A stretch of 64,000 bases of DNA from Ktedonospora formicarum. GTDB lineage: Bacteria > Chloroflexota > Ktedonobacteria > Ktedonobacterales > Ktedonobacteraceae. Below are positions 23,901 to 33,168 of this stretch, in pieces. The position numbers and the translations under genes were made by a program. How positions within the stretch are numbered: the first letter of the stretch is position 1; every line of letters starts with the position of its first letter. The notes under the pieces were generated by a model. The model worked only from the letters and a program-made list of their open reading frames with translations. It searched no databases and was not told the origin of the DNA. The stretch covers positions 3,625,721-3,689,720 of the forward strand of contig NZ_BNJF01000001.1 of assembly GCF_016587355.1 (NCBI RefSeq), written 5' to 3'.

Positions 23901-24857
23901 TTAAATGTCGACGCGTAGGATGCGAATGTAAATGAGTGAAAGGATCGCGCCGAAAACGATGATGAGGAGAGCAATGGCGCTACCATACCCAATCTGATAG
24001 AACTGGAATGCCTGGCGGTACTGATAGATCGTCAGTAGTTCATTATTGGATGTGCTGCCACCCGTCATGATATATACCAGCGTGAAGTCTGAGAGGGTTG
24101 CCAGGGTGATCAAAAGCAGATCTGTCGCGATTGAGCCTTTGATGAGTGGGAGGGTAATATTCGTAATCTTCGCCCACAGGCCCGCGCCATCAATGGCTGC
24201 CGCCTCATACATATCCTGGGGAATGCTTTCCAACGCGGAAGAATACAATAGCATCGAGAAGGCTGTTCCACGCCAGATATTAGCAATGATAATCATGGGC
24301 AGAGGGTACTCCTGCACCCAGGCGTGCTGTGGCAAGGTGAGATTCGCCATGACGGTGTTTAGGAGCCCGGATGAGAGTACGCTCTGAGGCCCTCCTGCCA
24401 AAAATGCTTGCCAGATGAAGCCCGCGACGACGTCAGGAATGACCCAGCAGGCGATGATAATGGCACCTAAGATGCCGCGAAAGACGCGGTTGCGCTTCTG
24501 CATCATCAGAGCGAGTAGAAGCCCTAGTCCCGCTTGCCCGATCAAAGCCGAGCCCACTAGATAGGTAAGGGAGACTCGAAACGAGTTCAGGAATTCGCCA
24601 TCGCGGAGTATACGCGTAAAGTTCTGCAAACCAACCCAGTCTGGAGCCTGCGCACCTACCCCAGTCAGAGCCATATTCGTAAACGAGGTATAGATGGCCC
24701 AGATTGCCGGGCCAATCATAAAGATCAGAATGATGATAAAAGCGGGTGCCATAAATAACAGGCTAGTACGAAGACGCTTATTACGAATCTTTGAGGCCTG
24801 ACGCGTTGGTGGTGGGGGTGTCGCCTCAGCCACCTCCATACGAGTTCTCACTTGCAT
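23901..24857 (-). CDS. Carbohydrate ABC transporter permease (MalF/UgpA type)
   Basis: A 318-aa permease with a basic, proline-rich N-terminus (about residues 1-32) and six hydrophobic segments. The EAA loop reads YEAAAIDGAGLWAKI. It follows the binding-protein gene after a 75-bp gap that holds a perfect hairpin, and leads straight into the second permease. No ATP-binding subunit is encoded nearby, so the importer probably uses a shared MsmK/UgpC-type ATPase encoded elsewhere. Confidence 0.93.
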   Translation of the reverse strand: MQVRTRMEVAEATPPPPTRQASKIRNKRLRTSLLFMAPAFIIILIFMIGPAIWAIYTSFTNMALTGVGAQAPDWVGLQNFTRILRDGEFLNSFRVSLTYLVGSALIGQAGLGLLLALMMQKRNRVFRGILGAIIIACWVIPDVVAGFIWQAFLAGGPQSVLSSGLLNTVMANLTLPQHAWVQEYPLPMIIIANIWRGTAFSMLLYSSALESIPQDMYEAAAIDGAGLWAKITNITLPLIKGSIATDLLLITLATLSDFTLVYIMTGGSTSNNELLTIYQYRQAFQFYQIGYGSAIALLIIVFGAILSLIYIRILRVDI

Positions 24858-24879
24858 CGTTGCCGCTCCTCGAAAGTCG

Positions 24880-24919
24880 TTGTCGCAACGGATGCTGGAA
24901 ACAGCATCCGTTGCGACAA
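24880..24919 (-). promoter_or_regulatory. Perfect 18-bp hairpin between binding protein and permeases
   Basis: Two perfect 18-bp arms surround a 4-nt loop (GAAA on the plus strand). In transcripts of sugar ABC operons such structures protect the 3' end of the binding-protein message or cause partial termination, giving more binding protein than permease. No U run follows, so stabilisation is the likelier role. Confidence 0.7.
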
Positions 24920-24932
24920 ACCATCTAATGCC

Positions 24933-26303
24933 TTACGGCCTCTTCTCCACCTTATCGCTTCCCGCAATAGTCTGGACCGCGTTATAGTATGCATTCATCG
25001 CGTCACTTGAGCTCTGCCCTTGCATGACGTTCTGCATGGCGCGATCAACTTCTACCGAGATCTTAGGATATGCTGGGAAGCCTGGGCGGAACTGTGTCAC
25101 ACTGACCAGGTTCGTGAAGAAATCCGAGAGGGGGAGATTCTTATAATCAGCGACATCCGCCACATCCTTACGTGGTGTGATCTGAGATGCCTTCACATCA
25201 TAGAACGCTAGCATGTCTTTGCTATAGGCTGCCTTAAGCACATCAAATGCCTCGTTCTTATGTGACGAGCGTGCGCTGATAGAGTAAGCCCAACCACCGG
25301 AGAGGGTGACAGACTGAGGGGCATCACCATTCTGCGTGGGCATCTTTGCGACTCCTAGCGTTGTTTGCCACTCAGGCCACTCTGCTGCACCACCTTTCTG
25401 CCAGCTACCCGGCAGCCAGGAGCCATCGATATCAATAGCAAGCTTGCCCTTCGGTAGCAATTGCTGTGCGACCGTATTGCCAGCCTGCGTGCTGAGTGCG
25501 ATATCATTCGTTGGGCCAAGTAGATTCGAGGGGTTATAGACCTCCTTCACAAAGTCAAGCGAGTCCTGGAAGCCCTTGCTGGAGGCGATCCATTTGTTTG
25601 TGTCGTAGTTGTAAAGTGGGTCCTTGGTGCCATACAGCAGCATTTCAAAGCCCTGCATCGTCGATGCTTCATCCATTGGGATGCCGGAGTAGAGGTTGAT
25701 TGGTACGACATTCGGTACCTTGGCTTTGATTGTGTGGGCTGCTGTCAGGATATCGGCCCAGGTTTTCGGCTGCCAGTCTGTAGGCAGACCTGCCTTTTGG
25801 AAGATATCCTTGTTATACCAAATGGCACGCACATCGGTGCCGTTCATAACGCCATAGTTCTTCCCGTTGAAGGTCGTAATCTTCTGCATGCTGGGGAACC
25901 ATTGCGCGCTATAATCGGGCCACGTCTTGAGATAATCGTCGAGTGGGGCAAGATAACCAGCGGTGACATCAGAGCTGATGAGGAAACTATCCTCTCTCAC
26001 GATATCGGGCGGGTTGTTGGAGCGAAGTTGGAGAGCAAGCTTCGTATAATAGCTGCCTTCATCGGCGATAATAGGCTGAAGCTGAACCTCAATTTTGGGG
26101 TTGGCGGCCTCGACCTGCTGTTTGACCTTGGTCCACCATTGCTGCTCATAATAAGGAGGTGGTCCAAACTGCTGATATACGACGCGAATAACGGTTTTTC
26201 CATTGCTGCTTGATCCACCACAGGCGGGCAAGGCAATCAGACAGAGCAAAAATAGACTGAGAACAAGTATGTGGAGACGCAATCCCTTGAACTGGAGATT
26301 CAT
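24933..26303 (-). CDS. Sugar ABC transporter substrate-binding lipoprotein
   Basis: Extracytoplasmic solute-binding protein of 456 aa, family 1 (MalE/UgpB-like). The N-terminus is a lipoprotein signal: a hydrophobic stretch and the lipobox LPACGG, so it is anchored to the membrane by its Cys. The frame opens at 26360, but AAGGAG 7 nt before the ATG at 26303 (MNLQFKG) gives the correct signal peptide. Conserved features include GVMNGTDVRAIWYNKD and a repeated hinge pattern. First gene of the operon with the two permeases. The sugar is not predictable. Confidence 0.93.
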   Translation of the reverse strand: MNLQFKGLRLHILVLSLFLLCLIALPACGGSSSNGKTVIRVVYQQFGPPPYYEQQWWTKVKQQVEAANPKIEVQLQPIIADEGSYYTKLALQLRSNNPPDIVREDSFLISSDVTAGYLAPLDDYLKTWPDYSAQWFPSMQKITTFNGKNYGVMNGTDVRAIWYNKDIFQKAGLPTDWQPKTWADILTAAHTIKAKVPNVVPINLYSGIPMDEASTMQGFEMLLYGTKDPLYNYDTNKWIASSKGFQDSLDFVKEVYNPSNLLGPTNDIALSTQAGNTVAQQLLPKGKLAIDIDGSWLPGSWQKGGAAEWPEWQTTLGVAKMPTQNGDAPQSVTLSGGWAYSISARSSHKNEAFDVLKAAYSKDMLAFYDVKASQITPRKDVADVADYKNLPLSDFFTNLVSVTQFRPGFPAYPKISVEVDRAMQNVMQGQSSSDAMNAYYNAVQTIAGSDKVEKRP

Positions 26304-26764
26304 GACTTTTCTCCTTTGTCCCTTGTTGCTACCATAACCAGAGGACTGCATTGTCCTCATTTCTACAAGAATGGAACAAAATCAACGCTAGCGAAGAAAA
26401 GTTTCTACTATGGTGAACGGTGAGTTTACCTCCTTTCATCTTTTTGCCGATGCACATGAAAAGCAAGCGAGCAAAAGCAAACACTAGAATAGCTTAATCA
26501 TAACTTTGCATTTCAAGCCGTGTCAAGCTTTGGAGAAGCAAAGTACGTTGAGGAACAGCATGGGCAGAAAGAGAAGTGTAAAATGTGTCGTAATACTGAA
26601 GAGTATATCATCATAGGATGTCGCTGTTTCTAAGACAGTGTTGTTAGGTTTCTCCTGTGCTTGTGTTGCCGAAAGCAGTATTCAGAAGCCTTGAGTTCAT
26701 TCTATATAGGCGCTCAGCTTCAGCGAGCGCTGGGCCTCTCCACTCAATCGTCCTGCATACCACT
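26304..26764. other. Intergenic region upstream of sugar importer
   Basis: It should contain the importer's promoter and operator on the minus strand. No clear LacI-type palindrome or gene could be supported. Confidence 0.4.
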
Positions 26765-27355
26765 TTAGCTTTCGAGGAGGATATAGATATCAAAACTGGC
26801 TTGTGACAGGACAAGTGTTCCCGCCTTGTTTGAGCCAATGGCATGTAGTTGCGGACAGTTAAAGGTTCCTTGCATATGATTAACTCCAGGTTGAGCAGAT
26901 GGCTCATCTCGCGTAATGCGTAGATCGCAGGTGATACCCGCTTGCAGTTTAAGGTCCCAGGCACCGGTTTGGGGTCCGAAGTCCAGGCGTATATCACCGC
27001 CATTGGTTGGCCCTGATAGCGTATAGCTTCCTGGCCCCGCATAGCCGTAAAAGGCGATGATCAGACTTTTGTCTTCTTCTTGAATGAAGATGGTGAACTC
27101 TTTCAGGCGATGTCGTAGTTTCGAGGTAAGGATATGGCTTTGCCAGGTAGACGTTTCTGTCCTGGCTCCAGTTACCTGGAATGTTACCCGGTTAGACTCA
27201 GGAATTGACATGCCAGCTTTGGGCCAGGTGGGCTCTGCCGTTGGTTGCTGGGCCGACATCACTGTCTTTGAGGTCGTAGCACAGCCTGTGAGGAGGATGA
27301 GTAAGAGCAGCAGGGCTGGCAGAAATTTAGAGGCACATAGTTCGTTCTCTCGCAT
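26765..27355 (-). CDS. Putative lipoprotein of unknown function
   Basis: A 196-aa secreted protein with a lipoprotein signal: a Leu-rich stretch ending in the lipobox LTGCAT. The mature part is predicted to be beta-rich, with motifs such as YGYAGPGSYTL, and contains three Cys residues (CDLRI, FNCPQL and the lipidated one). AAGGAAG precedes the ATG. Single gene, divergent from icd. Function unknown. Confidence 0.75.
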   Translation of the reverse strand: MRENELCASKFLPALLLLLILLTGCATTSKTVMSAQQPTAEPTWPKAGMSIPESNRVTFQVTGARTETSTWQSHILTSKLRHRLKEFTIFIQEEDKSLIIAFYGYAGPGSYTLSGPTNGGDIRLDFGPQTGAWDLKLQAGITCDLRITRDEPSAQPGVNHMQGTFNCPQLHAIGSNKAGTLVLSQASFDIYILLES

Positions 27356-27516
27356 AAGCGCTTCCTTCTTTATGGCGCGAACTGAGACATCGAAAAGTGG
27401 GCTGCCAGGCTCATTGTATCACAACGATAGCGAGCGGTAAGTCGGCATTCTTCGCCGGCTTTTATGCTATACTGAGGTGACGTTTTATCACAAATTCGAA
27501 CGATGGAGTTACGCAT

Positions 27517-28971
27517 ATGTCACAAAATGTACCTATAACGGTTGCGCGTGGTGATGGTATTGGACCCGAAATTATGGATGCCACTCTCAAGATCATTAAA
27601 GCCGCGGGAGCGCGCATTGATATAGAAGAGATCGAGGTCGGCGAGCAGGTCTATCTGCGTGGCGTCAGCGCGGGTATTGAGCCAAGCGCCTGGGAATCCT
27701 TGAGCCGCAATAAAGTCTTCTTGAAAGCTCCTATCACGACCCCGCAGGGCGGTGGCTACAAAAGCCTCAACGTCGCTGTGCGTACCGCTTTCTCCCTCTA
27801 TGCGAATGTGCGCCCTTGTGTGGCCTATCATCCCTTCGTGGATACCAAGCATCCAGGCATGGATGTAGTGATTATTCGTGAGAATGAAGAGGACCTCTAT
27901 AGCGGTATCGAGTATCAGCAGACACCTCTGATGATGGAGAGCCTGAAACTTATTAGCCGCCCAGGTAGCGAAAAGATCGTTCGCTATGCCTTTGAGTATG
28001 CGCGTAGCAATAATCGCAAAAAGGTCACCTGCTTTGTAAAAGATAATATTATGAAGCAGTCGGATGGTCTTTTCCACAAGGTCTTCGATGAGATTGCTGC
28101 CGAGTATCCTGATATTGAGAATGAAGCCTGGATTGTAGATATCGGTGCGGCCAAACTGGCTGATACGCCCGAGGCTTTTGATGTCGTTGTTATGCCCAAC
28201 CTCTATGGCGATATCCTCTCGGATGTCGCGGCACAGATCGCGGGTTCAGTCGGTCTGGCGGGCTCAGCCAACATTGGCGAAGGCTGCGCGATGTTTGAGG
28301 CCATTCATGGTTCCGCGCCCCGCCGTGCTGGTCAGAATCTCGCGAATCCCTCAGGGCTTTTGCTAGGTGCTGTGCTGATGCTTGTGCACATTGGACAGCC
28401 TGAGATCGCGACCGCCGTTCACAATGCCTGGTTGCGCACATTGGAGGAGGGGATCCACACATACGATATCTATGCCGAAGGTGTTAGCAAGCAGAAGGTT
28501 GGCACTCGCGAGTTCGCGGATGCTATCATCGCGCGCCTGGGCCAGAAACCCGAAAAGCTGAAGGCTGTTAACTACTCTTCCTCACCTGCCAGCCAGACTC
28601 GCACGAAAGCCCCCAAGGTTGAGCCTACAGTTTCAAAAGAACTGGTTGGAGTAGATGTCTATCTGGATTGGAGTAAGGGAAGCGCCGAGAAACTCGGTAA
28701 CGCCTTCAAGCAGGTGAGTGGTGAGGGTCTGGAATTGAAAATGATCACCAATCGCGGCGCGAAAGTATGGCCCAATGGACTACCCTATACTTTCTGTACC
28801 GACCACTGGCGCTGTCGTTTCCAGGCTCCTGAAATCGGGACGAAGGTGGAGCCCACACAGATTATCTCTCTCTTACAACGAGTTCATGCCGCTGGTTTCG
28901 ACTGCATTAAGACTGAGAATCTCTACAACTTCGATGGTACGCCTGGCTACTCGCGCGTACCTGGCGAATAG
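27517..28971 (+). CDS. icd: Isocitrate dehydrogenase (Thermus-like, extended)
   Basis: Converts isocitrate to 2-oxoglutarate and CO2 in the TCA cycle. It is 484 aa, close to the Thermus enzyme and longer than E. coli Icd. Start ARGDGIGPEI, substrate-binding arginines near VRPC and REN, catalytic Lys/Tyr region (VIIRENEEDLYSGIEY), metal-binding NLYGDILSD and nucleotide-binding segment EAIHGSAPRRAG. A C-terminal extra domain (about residues 370-484) is shared with Thermus-type enzymes. NAD or NADP preference is not decided here. Monocistronic, with a strong terminator behind it. Confidence 0.93.
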   Translation: MSQNVPITVARGDGIGPEIMDATLKIIKAAGARIDIEEIEVGEQVYLRGVSAGIEPSAWESLSRNKVFLKAPITTPQGGGYKSLNVAVRTAFSLYANVRPCVAYHPFVDTKHPGMDVVIIRENEEDLYSGIEYQQTPLMMESLKLISRPGSEKIVRYAFEYARSNNRKKVTCFVKDNIMKQSDGLFHKVFDEIAAEYPDIENEAWIVDIGAAKLADTPEAFDVVVMPNLYGDILSDVAAQIAGSVGLAGSANIGEGCAMFEAIHGSAPRRAGQNLANPSGLLLGAVLMLVHIGQPEIATAVHNAWLRTLEEGIHTYDIYAEGVSKQKVGTREFADAIIARLGQKPEKLKAVNYSSSPASQTRTKAPKVEPTVSKELVGVDVYLDWSKGSAEKLGNAFKQVSGEGLELKMITNRGAKVWPNGLPYTFCTDHWRCRFQAPEIGTKVEPTQIISLLQRVHAAGFDCIKTENLYNFDGTPGYSRVPGE

Positions 28972-28992
28972 TGCTTCTATTCACTGATGCCG

Positions 28993-29036
28993 GATCCCAT
29001 TCAGGATGAAATAAATACCTCATCCTGAATGGGATC
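28993..29036 (+). terminator. Terminator after icd
   Basis: A 17-bp perfect stem (GATCCCATTCAGGATGA and its complement) with a 10-nt loop lies 21 bp after the icd stop. A run of nine T follows at 29052-29060 after a short second GC-rich stem. Confidence 0.8.
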
Positions 29037-29236
29037 TGCGCTTGCGCACTATTTTTTTTTACCATGCCTATGATGATCGGCCTTATCTACTTTTTCCCAG
29101 ATCCATGTGATCTAAACTACAATTAAGACGTAAGCTTTAGCATAGACAGTTACATAACTACGTGTTAAACTCCACTGTTAGGTAACCCTGGTAACTTACG
29201 CTATATTGTTCATTTGTGACTGGGGAGACAAAGAAT

Positions 29237-32200
29237 ATGCCACGTGCCCCACTACCATCGATCATCAAAGATCGTTTGCTTTTACTTGATAGCGCGGGTA
29301 ACCCGCTCTCTCATGTACTGGTTGGCTCTTCAGCCTGGTATGCCTGGCTGGATGAAGAGTTACATACATCCTTTGCCTACAAAAGCGAGTCCGGTAGTTT
29401 TACCGCGCGTCGCGAAAAGCAACGTCGCGGTTGGTACTGGTATGCTTATCGTAAGCGCGAGAACAAACTCCGTAAAGTATATCTTGGGAAGGTTGAGGAG
29501 CTTACTAGCGAGCGCCTGCGCCAAGCAGCGGTTGAGCTTGCTGGGTCGAGTGATCAGCGCACGCTCTCTCGTTCTTCGCGCGCGAATGAGACAGATGAGC
29601 TATTACAGGATGCGGGTGAGGCTCATGCTGGCGGTACGCTCAACGCGGCTGAAGAGGCGAGTGCGTTGGGTACTGAAGATGTCGGCGGTGCGGTTCTTAG
29701 CAATAAATTTTATCTGCTCGCACAACTAACATCTCTGGTTGGACGTGACCAGGAGGTGCGCGATATTGCAGCCTTACTCCGGCGTCCGGGAGTACGCCTG
29801 CTTACCCTTACTGGAACTGGTGGCATTGGCAAGACACGCCTGAGTCTTCAGGTCGCCACCGAGCTCCTTGATGATTTCGCTGATGGTGTCTACCTTGTGT
29901 TGCTGGCCGCGATTACACGACCGCAGCAGGTTTTACCTGCCGTATCCTATGCTCTGGGCTTGCGTGAAGCTGGTGAAGTAGAGCTTCTCACGCGCATGTA
30001 TGCCTTCCTCAAAGAGAAGCATCTCCTGTTGATTCTGGATAATTTTGAGCAGGTGGTGGCGGCTGCTCCTGGTTTGGTCGAATTGCTCGCTCGCTGCCCC
30101 CATGTCAAAATTCTGGTTACGAGCCGGGCGGTCTTGCGCGTGCTAGGTGAGCAAGAGTATTCTGTGACTCCTCTTCCGTTGCCTACACGGGACCAATTTG
30201 ATGAGCAAGTTCTGGCTGGTTATCCCTCGCTTCAGCTTTTCGTGCAACGTGCGCAAGCTGTCTTACCTGGCTTCCATCTCACGGCTGAGAATACCTCTAC
30301 TGTGGCTGAAATCTGCCGCCAGGTTGATGGTTTGCCGCTGGCGATTGAATTGGCAGCGGCCCGTATAAAGGTACTCTCCCCCCAGGCCCTACTTGCTCGC
30401 CTCTCAAAGCGCCTTCAGATTTTGACCAGCACCGCGCAAGATGTGCCAGAGCGCCAGCAAACGTTGCGCAAGACATTGGATTGGAGCTATGATCTGCTTC
30501 CTGTACGTGAGCAACGCCTCTTTTTGCGCCTCTCTATCTTCGCAGGTGGCTGTACCTTACCTATGGTGGAGTATCTCTATGGACACCTGGAACAGACGTT
30601 GGGTGTGAAACAGGGAAAAGAATATCTGCTTGATGATCTTTCTTCGTTGCTTGATAAAAGCCTGCTCTCGCGCGTGGAACAGGAAGGGTTTGAAGCTCGC
30701 TATGTTATGCTAGAGGTTATTCGGGAATACGGTCTTGAGCATCTGGAGAAAGAGGACGATATAGCTGCCATTCAACATGCCTACGCCTTCTATTGGTTGA
30801 ATCAGGTTATGCATTCAGAGCGTGCGATGGATAATAACCAGGCCCATGAAATGCAGAGCATTCGTCTAGAACATAAAAATATTCGCACATCCTTACTGTG
30901 GTTCGCTGAGCGGCGCCAGTGGGATCATGCGCTGAGTATCGCCAATTCTCTCTGGTGGTTCTGGTGGGCGAAAGGCTATTTGGGAGAAGGTCGGCGCACT
31001 CTTGAGTGGCTTCTCTCTTCCGCTGACAATATTTCTCCATATGTACGTGCTAAAGCACTCTGTATGACTGGACTCATGACTGCCTTACAGGGCGATTTCA
31101 AGCAAGCTATCCTTCTGGCCGAGAGCGGCTCTGAGCTATACACCTCGCTCTTACTGTCTCTAAATACTGACCAACAGGAGACAGGGAGCATAGATCAATT
31201 AAGACTAAAGTATGAATTTGGACGTGGTATAGCGCTCTGGGTGATCGGCCATGCCAGCGTGATGATGAGTAATAGCGAACGAGCGCATTCCTCGTTGGAA
31301 GAAGCAATGCAACTGCTTCAGGATAAAGGACATCGCTGGGCGAGCGCGACGGTGCTAGAGCGCATGGCTTCTCTCTATCGAGACGAAGGCGACTTCGATA
31401 AAGCTCTGGCCTTAGGCGAGGAGAGTTTGGCGATTTATCAGCAGTCGGGATCGATCTGGGGTCAGGCGCGTGCTCTCTGGATTATCGGACTTATTCATTT
31501 CTCGCGTGGAGACCTGCTTAGTAGCGCCTCGACACTCGAATCCTGTGTGCTTCATTCACGCATTGTCGGTGACCGCTTGAGTATGTCATTCGCTTTCGCC
31601 TTGCTAGGTGTGCTCAAAGGCTTGCAAGGCGACCTCTCTAACGGCTGTGAGTTTCTGGAGGAGGGATTACAACTGGCACAGGATATGGGTGACCGGCGTG
31701 GTATGTCATGGGGTTTAACTCTGCTTGGATGGACCAATGTTCTGCAAGGTCAGTATGAGAAGGCTCGTGCGCGGCAGATAGAAAGCCTGGAACTCCTGGG
31801 CGATGCGAACTACGAATATAAACCCTTTGTGAGCTATTCCCTTGAGGGATTGGCTTTGGCTGTGCTTGGTCAGGGGCATACAACCTGGGCCGTTCGCCTA
31901 TGGGGTGCGGCGGCCTCTGTCCGCGCTAGCAGCACGATTATGCCCCTCATTCCCTCTACCCTCCAAATCATTATCGATGGTTTTGTACGGCAGGCACGCT
32001 CGGCACTGGGCGAAGAACATTTTCAGCAAGCCTTCTCTGAGGGGCGTACTCTCACTCCAGACCAGGTCTTGCAGGCGCAAGCCCAGACCCTTCTCTCGCA
32101 GCCACCAACCTTCCCCATTCTAAGCAAGGAAACGAATTCTGTGATGTCGGAGGCTACCGGGCTGGAAGTTTTGACGTCGCGTGAGATAGAGGTGCTTCGC

Positions 32201-32371
32201 CTACTGGCAATGGGCCTGACGAGCGCGCAAATCGCGGAAAAACTAGTTATTAGCATCCTGACCGTGAATACTCATGTGCGTTCAATCTATAGTAAGCTTG
32301 GCGTGACCTCGCGTAGCGCGGCCACACGCTATGCCTTCGAGCATAAACTCCTGCCTTCTGGGGACGCTTGA
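29237..32371 (+). CDS. LuxR-family regulator with NB-ARC-like ATPase and TPR repeats
   Basis: Large signal-dependent transcription factor of 1045 aa. The N-terminal 80 residues (SAWYAWLDEELHTSF, GWYWYAYRKRENKL, YLGKVEELT) form a domain I associate with Ktedonobacteria and that resembles arm-type or AP2-like DNA-binding modules. Next comes a NB-ARC/STAND ATPase: Walker A LTGTGGIGKTR near residue 195, Walker B LLLILDNFEQV, and a GLPLAIELAA motif. The middle is TPR-like (about 480-960). The C-terminus is a LuxR HTH (LTSREIEVLRLLAMGLTSAQ). The start is the ATG at 29237, with GGGGAG 9 nt before; an upstream GTG at 29216 is less likely. The gene stands alone, so its targets are unknown. Confidence 0.9.
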   Translation: MPRAPLPSIIKDRLLLLDSAGNPLSHVLVGSSAWYAWLDEELHTSFAYKSESGSFTARREKQRRGWYWYAYRKRENKLRKVYLGKVEELTSERLRQAAVELAGSSDQRTLSRSSRANETDELLQDAGEAHAGGTLNAAEEASALGTEDVGGAVLSNKFYLLAQLTSLVGRDQEVRDIAALLRRPGVRLLTLTGTGGIGKTRLSLQVATELLDDFADGVYLVLLAAITRPQQVLPAVSYALGLREAGEVELLTRMYAFLKEKHLLLILDNFEQVVAAAPGLVELLARCPHVKILVTSRAVLRVLGEQEYSVTPLPLPTRDQFDEQVLAGYPSLQLFVQRAQAVLPGFHLTAENTSTVAEICRQVDGLPLAIELAAARIKVLSPQALLARLSKRLQILTSTAQDVPERQQTLRKTLDWSYDLLPVREQRLFLRLSIFAGGCTLPMVEYLYGHLEQTLGVKQGKEYLLDDLSSLLDKSLLSRVEQEGFEARYVMLEVIREYGLEHLEKEDDIAAIQHAYAFYWLNQVMHSERAMDNNQAHEMQSIRLEHKNIRTSLLWFAERRQWDHALSIANSLWWFWWAKGYLGEGRRTLEWLLSSADNISPYVRAKALCMTGLMTALQGDFKQAILLAESGSELYTSLLLSLNTDQQETGSIDQLRLKYEFGRGIALWVIGHASVMMSNSERAHSSLEEAMQLLQDKGHRWASATVLERMASLYRDEGDFDKALALGEESLAIYQQSGSIWGQARALWIIGLIHFSRGDLLSSASTLESCVLHSRIVGDRLSMSFAFALLGVLKGLQGDLSNGCEFLEEGLQLAQDMGDRRGMSWGLTLLGWTNVLQGQYEKARARQIESLELLGDANYEYKPFVSYSLEGLALAVLGQGHTTWAVRLWGAAASVRASSTIMPLIPSTLQIIIDGFVRQARSALGEEHFQQAFSEGRTLTPDQVLQAQAQTLLSQPPTFPILSKETNSVMSEATGLEVLTSREIEVLRLLAMGLTSAQIAEKLVISILTVNTHVRSIYSKLGVTSRSAATRYAFEHKLLPSGDA

Positions 32372-32391
32372 TGCGTCCCCAGAAAGTTTTT
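32356..32391 (+). terminator. Terminator overlapping end of LuxR-family gene
   Basis: A 12-bp perfect stem, TTCTGGGGACGC / GCGTCCCCAGAA, includes the stop codon in its loop region and is followed by TTTTTT. Confidence 0.85.
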
Positions 32392-32580
32392 TCTCCCCTC
32401 CTTACTCCTCCTCTATGAATTTCGCGGATGTCCTTATTTTTGAGTAGTAGTGATAAGAATGACACTTGTTATCACATACCTTGAGAATTACCTTGTTCTA
32501 GGGACGTCAAAGCGCTGTACTTTGTCTTACAATGTCATCGTCAAGTGCATAACAGTTATCGCTAGGAAGAAGAGGGGATC

Positions 32581-33168
32581 GTGTTCACCTTGAACAAAAG
32601 TCGTGAGCTTGAGGAGAGACCCGCCGGAGCAAGATCACAGCAGGAGCATCTCACAGTTGTTGGTTCGATGCTTCAGAGCGCTATGCCTGTGCCTGACTTT
32701 ACGTTGGACTATCTGGACTTGCTTGATATGTCGGTACACCGCACCTCTTTAAGCGATTCGGCAGGCATGGTTCGCCTACTTTCCGTTATCAATTCACTTG
32801 AGAAATATACTTGTCAACAACAAACATTACAATGGGAGCGCTATAGCCAGCAACTTCCTCCTGGGGCTTGTGTCTTTACGGTCAGTATGGATCTTCCGTA
32901 TGCTCAAGCATTATGGCAAAGTAAGCATGAGGTTATTCATCAGATGCTGTCAGCCTGGCGCTGCAATTCCTTTGGCCCCGCTTATGGTATCTGGCTAAAA
33001 GAGTGGCATTTACTTCAACGTTCGGTTTTCGTTATTGATCATCGCGATTGTGTCGCGTACGCCGACTATGTGGTCGAACAGACACAGGAACCAGATTATG
33101 AAATGGCCCTGGCTGCCGTCAACCGCTGTGTGAGGGCACAACGTATGGCGTATGTAAAGGATGAGTAA
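32581..33168 (+). CDS. Divergent thiol peroxidase (Tpx)-like protein
   Basis: A 195-aa thioredoxin-fold protein aligned with Tpx peroxiredoxins: PVPDFTLDYLDLLDMSVH, SLEKYTCQQQT, FTVSMDLPYAQALW, then YGIWLKEWHLLQRSVFVID and EPDYEMALAAV. The presumed peroxidatic Cys78 is kept, but the residue three positions before it is Lys, where Tpx has Thr. The second (resolving) Cys region reads WQSKHEV and lacks the Cys. The enzyme is therefore likely a 1-Cys or non-peroxidase variant. It starts with GTG at 32581 after an AGGAAG/GAGGGG-rich leader. It is directly joined to the next gene (stop TAA and ATG adjacent), which suggests a joint stress-response role. Confidence 0.75.
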   Translation: MFTLNKSRELEERPAGARSQQEHLTVVGSMLQSAMPVPDFTLDYLDLLDMSVHRTSLSDSAGMVRLLSVINSLEKYTCQQQTLQWERYSQQLPPGACVFTVSMDLPYAQALWQSKHEVIHQMLSAWRCNSFGPAYGIWLKEWHLLQRSVFVIDHRDCVAYADYVVEQTQEPDYEMALAAVNRCVRAQRMAYVKDE

